From: CAVWXT01 sp963759115
GTDB lineage: Bacteria > Planctomycetota > Planctomycetia > Pirellulales > Thermoguttaceae
Assembly (NCBI GenBank): GCA_963759115.1
Contig: CAVWXT010000006.1
Coordinates: 434,001 to 498,000 of the forward strand
Reading direction: 5' to 3'
Length of the DNA: 64,000 nucleotides
The notes under the pieces are model-generated. The model was not told the origin of the DNA. It saw only the letters and a list, made by a program, of their open reading frames with translations, and made no database searches. The position numbers and the translations under genes were made by a program. Below are positions 36,118-45,915 of this stretch, piece after piece. How positions within the stretch are numbered: the stretch's first letter is position 1; every line of letters begins with the position of its first letter.

Positions 36118-38283
36118 CTACGGCACCGGATTTCCCGCGAGGACCGTCTCATTGTCCACCACCAGTGAAACGGCGCCGTCGGGGCCAAGCTCAAAGCGAT
36201 CCGACAACGCGCCGCGGGAGACGACAATCCGCACGCCTCCCTGAGCGTCTTCACACTTGATGCTGGAAACCGCCGGCGACTGCTGCGGGCCAAGCGGTTC
36301 GAGCAGGGCGGCGAATCGCGCCGACGGGCCGCGCCGCGTGGCCATCACCAGGGGCGTGCGATCCAGCACCGATCCGCCCGGCCCGTCGGCCGTGAGGATT
36401 TCCGTTCCCGCCGCTCCGGCCAATAACAGATGCGTGGCGGCCTCGCCGCCGGCGAACCTCACGCGAATGTCATCGGCCGTTGTGCCCGTTTTGACGTTGT
36501 TCAGATATTCCGAACCGGCGAACGCTTTGGCCAATTCCACGGCCGTCTGTGCCGTTTCGCAGTCCGCGGTCTTTCCCTGGTTGTGATAGACCCAGTCGAA
36601 GGTGTGTTCGCCGGTTCCGGCAAGGTCGTCCAGTACGAGCAGGTAGGTCGGCGTCTGGCAAAGCGCCCGGCGATGACGAATTCCCGGATAGGCTTCCGTG
36701 CAACGGGCGACCACGACGCCGTAGCGGTCGTTGGCCGCGAAGCACTCCAACTGCCCGGTGGCCGGGGCCTGCGACTTCCGATCCACCAGGACCGTGTTGT
36801 GACTGATGGTCGCCTTGTACCAACCGGTGTGGATGGGCAAACGATAGGCCTGGCTGCGGGCCCGGCCTGGATCGACGGCCAGTTCGCGTCCGTAGCCGAA
36901 GAACACAAAACTGAGCTTGTCGAAGTGGCCGTGGAATCCGCCATAGGGCCCGAACGTGATGACAGAGGCCAGCCCCGCGTCCCCCTTCGACCGCAGAATG
37001 GCGTGGCCCGCCGCGCGAAAGACGGCGCTCTCCAGCGGAGCGGGCGCGGGCAGGCGGCCGATATTCCGGCCCAGCATGACCGAATCCCACGTGGTCTGCG
37101 TGCCAAGATACGGCAGCATGGCCGGATCATGATAGGCGTTCCAGGCAAACTCCAGATGACGGGCCGCGCTGCGAACCGTGCTGCGCGTGTCGTCGCCGAA
37201 CCGCGGCAGCGAGCCGTCGGGCATGGCGTACTGCACGGGGATCAAGAACATCTTCTTCAGCGCGGGATGGCCATAGAGGTCCATGCCCAATCGCCGCGCC
37301 GGTTCCGCGAGCATGACCATCGCGCCCAACGTGTAGCCGTGATACCCCCAACTGTTTTCGTACCACATGCCGTCGGCGGTTACCGATGCGCCCATTTGAT
37401 AGAGGAACCCGTTCTTGGGATCGGCGATCGCCTTGCGGACCCACTGGACGTCGCCAAGCATCACCCCGCCCATCAGCATCGCGGCGTTGTGATAGGATTG
37501 CCAATTGCTCTTGCCCGCCTTGTGCTTGTCGATGTTTTCGAGCATGGGCAGCAGGAGTCCCGACCGGATGGCTTCGTGGTCGGCGGTCGAGAGGACGCCC
37601 GAATCGCGGATCAGATCGTAGGCCGGCGCGATTTCGCCGCCCATCATGCCGGCTTCATTGAGCGTTTGCTCGGCGATGTGGCCGCCGCCCGTACGTCCCG
37701 GCTTGGCGCTTCGGTCGGCCGTGTGGTAGGGATAGTTGCGATAGCGCTCGGCATAGCCCAGCAGCACGCGGGCCGCATGTTGTGCGTACTTGCGGTCCTG
37801 CGTGACGGCCCAGGCCCAGGCCGCCGCATTCATGCCGGACAGGTTGCGGCTGTGGACCCGCGAGAACAGGACGTCGTCGTACGGCTCGCCCGAATAAACC
37901 GTCTTGCACTTGGGGCATTGATGGTGCGTGGCGTCGATCGTGCGAAGGCCCAACTGGCACTTCTCGCATTGATACCACTGGTTGTGCTGGCCGCCGCGGG
38001 GAGGAAACTCGACCGGTTGTTCCAAGGCGCGGTCGGCGTTGCGGACCATGTCGGCGACAACGGCATTCTCGGCCTTGTTCTCGCTCTTCCACGCCGCGCG
38101 GAGCCGCTGCAACTCGTCGGCAGTGCATGCGACGGCCGGATACTTCGGCGGTGAGGGGAGCCTGATCTCCGGCGGCGTCCACTCGGCGCAATCGACACGA
38201 GCGGGAGCGACGCTGAAAATGGCGACAACTACTGATAGCAGTGTCAGTCCGCTGGCGTGGCGTGGAAACAGTTGAAACGTCAT
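36118..38283 (-). CDS. exported heparinase II/III-like polysaccharide lyase
   Basis: 721 aa from ATG 38283 (MTFQLFPRHASGLTLLSVVV, a signal peptide). A CxxC pair (CEKCQLG and CPKCKTVY, near residues 95-120) is an unusual zinc-binding insert. The alpha/alpha-toroid region contains NWQSYHNAAMLMGG and ENSWGYHGYTLGAM. The C-terminal beta-sheet domain starts GGFHGHFDKLSFVFFGYGRE, the heparinase II/III family signature with conserved HGH-x-D-x-LS. These enzymes cleave uronate-containing polysaccharides by beta-elimination. Substrate not predictable. Same operon direction as the DUF1349-like gene. Confidence 0.88.
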   Translation of the reverse strand: MTFQLFPRHASGLTLLSVVVAIFSVAPARVDCAEWTPPEIRLPSPPKYPAVACTADELQRLRAAWKSENKAENAVVADMVRNADRALEQPVEFPPRGGQHNQWYQCEKCQLGLRTIDATHHQCPKCKTVYSGEPYDDVLFSRVHSRNLSGMNAAAWAWAVTQDRKYAQHAARVLLGYAERYRNYPYHTADRSAKPGRTGGGHIAEQTLNEAGMMGGEIAPAYDLIRDSGVLSTADHEAIRSGLLLPMLENIDKHKAGKSNWQSYHNAAMLMGGVMLGDVQWVRKAIADPKNGFLYQMGASVTADGMWYENSWGYHGYTLGAMVMLAEPARRLGMDLYGHPALKKMFLIPVQYAMPDGSLPRFGDDTRSTVRSAARHLEFAWNAYHDPAMLPYLGTQTTWDSVMLGRNIGRLPAPAPLESAVFRAAGHAILRSKGDAGLASVITFGPYGGFHGHFDKLSFVFFGYGRELAVDPGRARSQAYRLPIHTGWYKATISHNTVLVDRKSQAPATGQLECFAANDRYGVVVARCTEAYPGIRHRRALCQTPTYLLVLDDLAGTGEHTFDWVYHNQGKTADCETAQTAVELAKAFAGSEYLNNVKTGTTADDIRVRFAGGEAATHLLLAGAAGTEILTADGPGGSVLDRTPLVMATRRGPSARFAALLEPLGPQQSPAVSSIKCEDAQGGVRIVVSRGALSDRFELGPDGAVSLVVDNETVLAGNPVP

Positions 38284-38433
38284 GTGGATGATCTCCCGCA
38301 GTCCAAGAGCCGCTGACGCCGAAATTGCCGAGTTGCAGCGAGCCTGGAACCGATCCAGGCTCACACGGCCGTCCATTTTACCAGAGTGCGCGCCTCCGTG
38401 GCTAGTAGTTTGACACACACAAGATGTCGGGCT

Positions 38434-38498
38434 GGGTGCCACGGGCAGCTTGTCTGCCCGTGTCTCTTGCACGGGCAGACAAGCTGCCCGTGGTACCC
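38434..38498. repeat. perfect palindromic repeat family D
   Basis: CCACGGGCAGCTTGTCTGCC (38439) and its exact inverse (38474-38493) form a stem of about 24-29 bp with a 7-nt loop. It lies between two divergent glycoside-metabolism genes and could act as a bidirectional terminator of readthrough or as a mobile palindrome. Confidence 0.85.
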
Positions 38499-38646
38499 GA
38501 CAATTGACGCCATTGGGGGAATCATCGCCCCAGGTCGACGGTCGCTCGCCTCTCTGTTAATATATGGGGGCCGTCGCTGCTCGGAGCGCATCCGACCGGC
38601 GTCCAAGAAGGATGCGAAACAACTTCCGCCGAAAAGGAGAGACTTC

Positions 38647-40185
38647 ATGTTGAGATTGGCCATTGCCGGGCTGCTGTTGTTTGGCGCGTCGTATTCGGCA
38701 CAAGGCGAAGAAGGCGTCCTGCTAACGCCCAAGCCCCCGCCCGCACCGCACATCAACGGCCCTCGGGTGTACGGTTGCCGACCGAACCGGCCGCTGCTTT
38801 ACCGCATTCCGGCCACCGGCACGCGGCCGATCAACTTCTCGGCCGACGGCCTGCCCGACGGGTTGAAGCTCGACGCGGCCACGGGCATTATCACCGGCAA
38901 GGTTTCGCAACGCGGCGAGTTCCGCGTCACGCTTCGCGCCGGCAACGATTTGGGCAACGATGCACGCCCCTGGAAGATCGTCTGCGGCGATACGCTCGCG
39001 CTGACGCCGCCGATGGGCTGGAACAGTTGGTACATCCACTACAACCGCGTGACCGAGCAGCACATGCGCGCCGCGGCCGACCAGATGATCGCTTCCGGCA
39101 TGGCCGACTACGGCTACCAGTACGTCAACATCGACGACTGCTGGATGAAGAAGAAGGGCGACCAGCCGTATCGCGACGCCGAGGGGGCCGTGCTGCCGAG
39201 CGCCAAGTTTCCCGACATCAAGGGCATGGTCGATTACATCCACTCCAAGGGCCTGAAGGCCGGCATCTACACCTCGCCGGGGCCGTGGACCTGTGCGGGC
39301 TACGTGGGCGCCTACGAGCACGAAGCCCAAGACGCGCGGAAGTTCGCCCAATGGGGATTCGACTTCCTCAAGTACGACTGGTGCTCGTACGGCAGCGTGG
39401 CCGGCGGCAACAACCTCGATGCGCTCCAAAAGCCCTACCGGCTGATGTGGAGCGAGTTGCAGAAGCTCGACCGCGACATCGTTCTCAACCTCTGCCAGTA
39501 CGGCAAGGGCGACGTGTGGAAGTGGGGCGGCCAGTTCGGCAACTGCTGGCGCACCACCGGCGACCTGGGGGGGACGAAGGCTACCAGCCTGCCCGGCTTC
39601 TACAGCATCGGATTGATGAACGCCGAGCACTGGGAAGACGCCCGGCCGGGAGCATGGAACGATCCCGACTACATTCTCATCGGCTGGGTGGACGATTCTG
39701 GGACCATGGGCGAGGGCCGGCCCACGTCGCTCACGCCCCACGAGCAGTATTCCTACATGTCGATGTGGTGCCTGATGGCGGCGCCGCTGATCTTCAGCGG
39801 CGACATGGCCAAGCTCGATCCGTTCACGCTCAACGTCCTGTGCAACCCGGAGGTGATCGACGTCGACCAGGATCCGCTGGGCCGCCAGGCCCGCATCGTG
39901 CGGAAGACCGACCGCGACTTCGTTCTCGCCAAGGATCTGGAAGACGGCTCGAAGGCCGTGGGCTTGTTCAACCTTTCCGAGACCGAAGCGGCAATCAGCG
40001 TGGAGTGGTCGGAACTCGGCCTGGCCGGCCAACAGCAAGTCCGCGACCTGTGGCGGCACAAGGACCTGGGCGCTGCGAACGGCAAGTACGAGGCCGCCGT
40101 GCCGCGCCATGGCGTGATGTTGGTGCGGCTCTCGCCAGGCGAGGTGTCGTGCGCCATTAGAATTGTCCCCATTAGCGACCAATAG
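38647..40185 (+). CDS. alpha-galactosidase-like glycoside hydrolase family 27
   Basis: 512 aa from ATG 38647; signal peptide MLRLAIAGLLLFGASYSAQG. A putative Ig domain (residues about 35-115, ADGLPDGLKLDAATGIITG) precedes the TIM barrel. The GH27 start is TPPMGWNSWYIHYN; the nucleophile Asp is in DFLKYDWCSYG; the acid/base Asp is probably in WRTTGDLGG; DDCWM and AGIYTSPGPWTCAG are also typical. It should remove alpha-galactosyl residues. The last residues (CAIRIVPISDQ) come from the adjacent ISNCY-like element, whose terminal repeat supplies the TAG stop. Confidence 0.93.
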   Translation: MLRLAIAGLLLFGASYSAQGEEGVLLTPKPPPAPHINGPRVYGCRPNRPLLYRIPATGTRPINFSADGLPDGLKLDAATGIITGKVSQRGEFRVTLRAGNDLGNDARPWKIVCGDTLALTPPMGWNSWYIHYNRVTEQHMRAAADQMIASGMADYGYQYVNIDDCWMKKKGDQPYRDAEGAVLPSAKFPDIKGMVDYIHSKGLKAGIYTSPGPWTCAGYVGAYEHEAQDARKFAQWGFDFLKYDWCSYGSVAGGNNLDALQKPYRLMWSELQKLDRDIVLNLCQYGKGDVWKWGGQFGNCWRTTGDLGGTKATSLPGFYSIGLMNAEHWEDARPGAWNDPDYILIGWVDDSGTMGEGRPTSLTPHEQYSYMSMWCLMAAPLIFSGDMAKLDPFTLNVLCNPEVIDVDQDPLGRQARIVRKTDRDFVLAKDLEDGSKAVGLFNLSETEAAISVEWSELGLAGQQQVRDLWRHKDLGAANGKYEAAVPRHGVMLVRLSPGEVSCAIRIVPISDQ

Positions 40186-40224
40186 AAATGTCCCCTAAGA
40201 TCGTTTCCGAAAGGAAACGAGAGA

Positions 40225-41583
40225 ATGGGGACGATTTCGATGAGTCGGAAAGAACGAAAGCGGCTGGAGGCGTTCAGTCGGGTGAAAACGGGGGGGATGA
40301 CCCTGGTCGAGGCGAGCGAACTGCTGAGGCTGAGTTATCGCCAAACGAAGCGGGCGTGGTCTCGGTATCAGAGCGAAGGCGATGCCGGCCTGGTACATCG
40401 GCTGCGTGGCCGAGCCCCCAATCGGCATTCGCCGGAGAAGACCAAACAGCGGTCGCTGGCGTTGTATCGCGAGCGGTACGCCGATTACGGGGCGACGTTG
40501 GCGGCGGAATGCCTGGAGAAGGAAGACGGCGTGAAGGTCTCGGTGACCACGCTGCGGCGGTGGCTGTTGCAGGCGGGCTTGTTGGATCGCCGGCGCAAGC
40601 GGCGACTGCATCGTCGTCGTCGAACGCGGCGCGAGCACCTTGGCGAGTTGGTGCAGATGGACGGTTCGTTTCACGACTGGTTCGAGGGGCGGCGTGGCTG
40701 GGCGGTGCTGATGGTCATGATCGACGATGCCACAGGCAGGGTGACGGCGCGGTTCTACGAGAAAGAATCATGGGCATCGTCGTCGGACTTGTTTCAGCGT
40801 TACGCCCGGCGGCACGGCTTGCCGCGCGGTCTGTACGTGGATCAGCACAGTATTTATCGGCCGGAGGGTGAGCCGACGGATGCGGAATTGCTCGACAATT
40901 GCCCGCCAGAAACGCAGTTTGGGCGAGCCATGCGCGAACTGGACGTGGAGCTGATTCTGGCGCGGAGTCCGCAAGCGAAGGGGCGTGTGGAGCGTATGAA
41001 CGGAACGCTTCAGGATCGGCTGGTCAAGGCGTTGCGGCGCGCGAAGATCTCCGACTTGGAGTCGGCGAACCGATTCCTGGAGGAGACGTTTCTGGTGGGA
41101 TTCAACGCGCGCTTCGCGGTGGCGGCGGCGGCGGCGGAGGACTGGCATCGCCCGCTATCGGCCGGCACGGACCTGGCGCGCATCGTGTCGATTCAAGAAT
41201 CGCGGGTGGTGGCCAAGGACTGGACATTGCGTTGGCGGAATCGCATCTTGCAATTGCCGCGTGAGACGGCCGAGTTCATTCGGAGCGGTCAGCGCGTGAC
41301 GGTCTGCGAACCGCTGGACGGCGTGCTGCGGGTGTTCGCTGGCCAGCGCGAAGTGTGTTGGTCGCCGATCTTGGCCCCACCGCTGCCAAAGCCGGCCAAG
41401 CGTACCGGCCCGACGGGTTCGAGTCAGGGGCACAAGCCTGCCGCGAACCATCCCTGGCGCGGCCGGCGAGTGGCTGCGGCCCGACCAGAGCCTTCCGCCC
41501 CCCTCCCGCCGCCGGCGGAAAAAGTGGCGTGCTCCGCTTCGGCTCGCTGCGCTCGCCTCGCGGAGCACGCCACTTTAGGGTAG
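40225..41583 (+). CDS. DDE integrase-type transposase (ISNCY-like)
   Basis: 452 aa (or from ATG 40240, MSRKERKRLEA). Helix-turn-helix at MTLVEASELLRLSYRQTKRA. The integrase core shows D in LVQMDGSFHDWFEG, D in GLYVDQHSIYR and E in SPQAKGRVERMNGTLQDRL. A beta-rich C-terminal part (WRNRILQLPRE) follows. The last 20 residues are encoded by a hairpin repeat (41521-41576), so the original stop may have been lost. Confidence 0.87.
   Translation: MGTISMSRKERKRLEAFSRVKTGGMTLVEASELLRLSYRQTKRAWSRYQSEGDAGLVHRLRGRAPNRHSPEKTKQRSLALYRERYADYGATLAAECLEKEDGVKVSVTTLRRWLLQAGLLDRRRKRRLHRRRRTRREHLGELVQMDGSFHDWFEGRRGWAVLMVMIDDATGRVTARFYEKESWASSSDLFQRYARRHGLPRGLYVDQHSIYRPEGEPTDAELLDNCPPETQFGRAMRELDVELILARSPQAKGRVERMNGTLQDRLVKALRRAKISDLESANRFLEETFLVGFNARFAVAAAAAEDWHRPLSAGTDLARIVSIQESRVVAKDWTLRWRNRILQLPRETAEFIRSGQRVTVCEPLDGVLRVFAGQREVCWSPILAPPLPKPAKRTGPTGSSQGHKPAANHPWRGRRVAAARPEPSAPLPPPAEKVACSASARCARLAEHATLG
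41521..41576. repeat. hairpin repeat at the end of the ISNCY-like transposase
   Basis: AAAGTGGCGTGCTCCGC (41521-41537) and its exact inverse (41560-41576) form a 17-bp stem with a 22-nt loop. It lies inside the transposase frame just before the stop and could serve as terminator. Confidence 0.75.
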
Positions 41584-41755
41584 ACGAAAACCATAACAGT
41601 AACGGGACATTTCTATTGGCGCAAAACAGGGGACATTTCTATTGGTTGACAACGACTCTCGCCAGGCGAGGCCTCCCAAACGAAGCAGAAGTAGGTTATG
41701 CTCAAGCAAAACGGCCCCACTGAAGCTCGGCCCTTAATCTGATCAGGAGCTTCCC

Positions 41756-42642
41756 ATGCGTCCCATCGCGCTCTTGCTAGCTGTTCTAGTGCTGACGCTA
41801 ACCAGGTGCAGTGGCACCCAAGACGGGCCGGTCGTGACCGTGACGGCGTCCTACCCTGGGGCCGGCATCAGGTGGTCGGCGATACCGTGGCTGCGCCGAT
41901 CGAGCAGCAGGTCAACGGGGTCGAAAACATGGTTCGACTCGAGTCGGAAAGCCGCAATGACGGCACGTATCTGGCTCGCGTGCGGTTCAATCGCAATTCC
42001 GATCCGAATCTTGCCGTCGTGCTCGTCCAGAACCGCGTCGCGCTGGCCAAGCCGGTATTGCCCGATGCGGTCTGGCAGGCCGGCGTCGTAGTGAGCGTGA
42101 AAGCCGCCGAGGAACGCGACGCGAACCGTGTGACCATTATGCTGTTGGATCGCGGCGGCGTGGGCCGGGACGACCTGCGGAAGTTCTCCGACGCCGTTCT
42201 TAAGCGACTCGCTGCGGAGAAGGCCCTTGTGGGAGCCGAGGCGTTCCCAGGGCCCGACGTGAAGCAAGCGGAGGTGCATCTCGACCGGGCGAAGTGTGCC
42301 GAACACGGGGTGCCGCTTGGGGAGGCGCTGAAGGTTGTCGACGCGGCCTTCCACGACGCGAAGACGGAGGCAGCCAAGATCGAGGCGATGAAGGCGCTGC
42401 GCGTGACCGCCGCGAACGGCGACAAACTCCCGCTCGAAACGTTGGCAACGATCGAGTTGGTGGACGGCCCGTCCGCCATCTTTCGCGTCGACATGTATCC
42501 CGCCGCGCGGATCACCGGCTCGCCGCCCCAGGAGCAGACGGCGGAAGCGGCTGCCCGCAAATGCGCGGAGTTGGCCGATATCGAGCGAAAGAACCAAAGC
42601 CACCCCGACGCCTTCGGCGTGATGACCCTCACCGCGCGGTAA
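41756..42642 (+). CDS. lipoprotein-like protein built from RND efflux porter subdomains, one frameshift
   Basis: About 295 aa. The N-terminus MRPIALLLAVLVLTLTRC looks like a lipoprotein signal with Cys near 18. Then VVTVTASYPGA and, after a one-base shift near 41868, DTVAAPIEQQVNGVENM match the first periplasmic porter segment of AcrB-type pumps, and VLVQNRVALAKPVLPDAV, VHLDRAKCAEHGVPLGEALK and LPLETLATIEL match the following porter parts. No transmembrane helices of the pump are present. It ends naturally at LTAR. Either a domesticated periplasmic domain or a decayed pump gene; the signal peptide argues for the former. Confidence 0.7.
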
Positions 42643-42909
42643 CGAGCGACCAATCGGCGTGGGACGGCGAACGGGGGTGCGACCTTATGCGCCCAGCATG
42701 ACTTGGCTCACAACTGCCCCATCCAGGCTCGGCCCATGAATGGGGGCCCATTGCAGCTACACCCAAGAGGGGTTACACTTGAAGGTTCAGGCGGGAGATG
42801 GAGCGTACTGCGGCTGCTCCACTTAAGGCTCAGTGCCGCAGAGATGACACGAGTCGGCTTTTTTTGACGCAGCCGAGCCTTACCGTGGCAACGATACGCA
42901 TACGCGGCG

Positions 42910-44091
42910 ATGTTTGTATCTCTCGGGCAGACCTGCGATCCTGCCGCATATCTGCGGCGACTGACCGGTTCCGCCACGCTGGCCAATTCGGTCGTGGCCG
43001 CTGACGGAACCACGAGTATCGTTGCCGTGAGCGAGGGTAATGCTCTGACGGTCAATGGCAACCTCTCGGGAGGCGAGGAGATCGATTTCACGGGCTCGGC
43101 CTCCAGCACGTTGTACCTTGGCGGCGACAATAGCGGCTTCACGGCCACCTTCTCTCAGTCAGGCGTGAGCAGCACCAAGACGGATCTGGCTGCCGCCGGC
43201 GTGGGAAGCCGTCTGGCGGCGTGGGTCATCAACGATGGCACTCTTGCCAGCAGCGTATCCGGCACGTCCACGATCCACCTGGGCTCTCTGTCCGGCAGCG
43301 GGACGTTGGAGAATGACGCGACCGACAGCACGGTGACCTATGAGATTGGCGGCAACGACGAATCCTCGGCGTTCAGCGGGATCGTGTCGGACGGTTTTGG
43401 CGTCGTCGGCCTGACGAAGTCGGGAGCAGGCACGTTGACCTTGAGTGGGACGAGTACCTACAGTGGCGCGACAAACGTCTACGATGGGGAAATGAGCGTT
43501 ACGGGTTCGATCGCTTCGAGTGCGATCACGGTGAGCGGCGGAATTCTGACGGGCACGGGAAGCATGGGCGCCGTCGCCGTGAGCGGCGGCACCCTTTCTC
43601 CAGGTGTGGGCGGGGTGGGGACTATCGACACTGGCAATCTGAGTCTTGAGGAGGGATCTGGTTATAGTGTGGATCTAGTCGACGGCGCTTCGGATAAGAC
43701 CAACGTCATCGGGACCGTGAGCCTCGGCGATGCGAGCCTCATTGTCAACAGTACGCGTGCAGCCAACGAGGGCGACGTCCTGGTGCTGATCCAGAACGAT
43801 GGCACCGATGCGGTGAGCGGCACTTTTGCCGACCTGCCCGAGGGTGCTGAGGTAGTCTTTGGCGACGTGACGTACTGCATTACCTATGTCTACAACGCCG
43901 AAGCCGCCGAGCCTGATACTGGCAACGACGTGGCTTTAGTCGACTGCGGCGAGTTTGAGAACAGGGGACAGGGTGAGAACCGGACCGAGGGTCGCAACGG
44001 CAACTTAAGCGCGTTCACAACCACGACCAACGCGATTCTGTATTGGGACCCCGATAAGGACAGCAGCAACGGCTTCAATGGTGGATCGGGC
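42910..44091 (+). pseudogene. autotransporter-passenger-like beta-helix protein, both ends lost
   Basis: About 394 codons of Gly/Ser/Thr-rich beta-helix. A passenger-associated repeat is plain at LTKSGAGTLTLSGTSTYSGA then TNVYDGEMSV. Many adhesin-like strands surround it (TLSPGVGGVGTIDTGNLSL). The N-terminus (MFVSLGQTCDPAAYL) has no signal peptide, and near 44091 the frame enters DNA of a transposase fragment. No autotransporter beta-barrel or PEP-CTERM sorting signal remains. Probably a fragment of a larger surface protein. Confidence 0.7.
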
Positions 44092-44295
44092 ATTGGTGGG
44101 GCGAAGGCTTTTGAGCGTGCTGGGCCGGATCGTCGGTCGCGGCGGCAATCCCTTCAGTCGGGCAATCTCGTCGCGCAATTGCCTGTTCTCCGCCCGCAAC
44201 TCCTCGACCACCCGCAGCAAATGATCTACCAGGGGCGTTCGTTCTTCCGCAGGCACCTCGATGTCGGCAACCTTGATCGGCTTGGTTCCATCCAT
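44092..44295 (-). pseudogene. N-terminal fragment of an IS66-like transposase
   Basis: About 68 codons from ATG 44295: MDGTKPIKVADIEVP, then LLRVVEELRAENRQLRDEIA and RLKGLPPRPTIRPSTL. The leucine-zipper plus RLKG region is the usual start of IS66-type and related transposases. The rest is missing; the fragment fuses tail-to-tail with the truncated passenger gene. Confidence 0.65.
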
Positions 44296-44356
44296 GCCCC
44301 ACAGAAAACACCAAGACTATTCTCCGAGTAAAGACCAATTTCACGGGGTTATTGAG

Positions 44357-45450
44357 CCCGCTGTCAAGTCTCAATCGCAACCTTTAGGCGAGAGGCGAGA
44401 ACTTCGTTGGGAGTTCGATAGCCGAGGCGTTTTCTCGGACGGTCGTTGAGAAGTTGTTGGACTTTGGTAAAACGATGATTGGGGATGCCGACCAGATCCG
44501 TACCTTTGGGAAAGAACTGCCGGACCAGGCCGTTGGTGTTTTCGTTCGTGCCGCGCTGCCACGCGCAGTACGGCTTCGCAAAGTAGATCTTCAAAGCGGC
44601 TTCCTCCGTCAACCGCTCGTGCTCGGCGAACTCCTTGCCGTTGTCCAGCGTCAGCGTCTTCCGCAGCTTCGGAGGCGTGGTCCGATACAACTCGGCGGCG
44701 GTCTGACGGACCGTCGCCGCCTGCAAGGTGGGAACCTTGCCCAGCAACAAATAGCCCGACTTCCGCTCGACCAGCGTGACGGCGCCGCCGCGTCGGTTGG
44801 CGCCCACGATGGTGTCCCCTTCCCAGTCGCCGAAGCGACGGCGGCGATCCACGACCACGGGGCGTCCCTCGATGCTCGTGCCGGTGCGAATCCGCCCGCG
44901 TTTTTCCCAGTTGGGCCGCTGTCGGCCCAGACGCCGCAGATAACGCCGCCAGTGCTTCCCGGTGGCCTCCTCGCCGCCGATCCAGGCGTAGATCGTTGGG
45001 GGCGAAATCCACTGTCGCCGATCGCCGGGAAAGTCGCTGCGCGGCGCGACCGGCGATCTGGTCGGGCGACCATCGCCGCCGCAGGCGATCCCGGACATAA
45101 CGCCGCACTTCCGGCCGTTGCATCTTGGCGACCCACGGACGTTCACTCCGCCGCCGCCGAGCCTTTCCCTCGGCCGCCACCGCCCAATAGCCGTTGCGGC
45201 TGCGATTGCGTCGCAGTTCGCGGGAAATCGTGCTCTTGCTGCGGCCGAGCCGGTCGGCGATCTGCGTCTGCATTTTTCCCGCCCTGTGCTCGTGGGCTAT
45301 GATTTCACGTTCTTCCAGGGTAAGATGACCTGCCATCGCGGGGACTCCTTTTTGCATGGACCTTCCTCAAAAACGCCCATTCAAACGTCCCTGCGATGTT
45401 TTCACCTATACCAGTCTTCCATACGGTTGCGATTCAATTCTAACAGCGGG
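44357..45450. mobile_element. IS30-family element, copy 2, 1094 bp
   Basis: The same ends as copy 1 (CCCGCTGTCAAG on the left, CCCGCTGTTAG inverted on the right). GAG flanks both sides (44354-44356 and 45451-45453). It is 1 bp longer than copy 1, in line with the single-base insertion that breaks its transposase. Confidence 0.87.
44364..45336 (-). pseudogene. IS30-family transposase, frameshifted copy
   Basis: It begins MAGHLTLEEREII at ATG 45336 behind AAGGAG. It is nearly identical to copy 1 but an extra base near 45045, in the CGCGCCGCGCAG run, shifts the frame after SPDQIAGRA; the other frame continues RSDFPGDRRQWISPP to the stop at 44364. The catalytic D, D and E residues are present in the second part. 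Dead unless the extra base is a sequencing error. Confidence 0.9.
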
Positions 45451-45915
45451 GAGAACCTACGACAGACGAACGACGCACATAACCCATTATTTGCGTGAGA
45501 CTTACAGAACCTTGACTGGCATTGATCGATGTGCGACAATCACACCCACTTTACTTTCGACTCCTACCGCCGCTACTGGTTCAAGGCCGACCGTATTCTG
45601 GATTGCGGATATGTGCCGGCGGTCGGCAACGCGGGCGGTTTCCTGCAGAAATCCAGTGGACTGCCGGATTTTGGAACACCGACGCGGCGCTGCCGAGGTC
45701 TCTTCGCGTTCCCAACCTTCCTCGCCATGCGCCAGCCGGCCAAGTCGGGACCACTCGTTCCGGTATGCACCACTTGTGGGCATATCGAGCGTCTCCGCCG
45801 GCGAGGTCCAGCCGGCGACAGTTGGCTGCCGGACCTTGCTGCCGGACGGCCGTCATCTGATGCGGCACGGGCCGGGAGGTCCGTGTGGCGGCCACTTGCA
45901 TTCCATCCGGCTGCC
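45451..45915. other. 465-bp region with no convincing gene
   Basis: Between IS30 copy 2 and the oxidoreductase stop. Open frames exist on both strands but none has a plausible start, domain or codon pattern. It may be the remains of whatever gene the IS30 element entered. Confidence 0.4.

Larger units (their letters stand above)
40179..41645. mobile_element. ISNCY-like insertion sequence
   Basis: Inverted ends CCAATAGAAATGTCCCCT (40179-40196) and AGGGGACATTTCTATTGG (41628-41645) match perfectly. A second inner copy of the right end (GGGACATTTCTATTGG) lies at 41604-41619. The element carries one plus-strand transposase. No clear target duplication was found. Its left end overlaps the 3' end of the GH27 gene. 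Confidence 0.85.
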
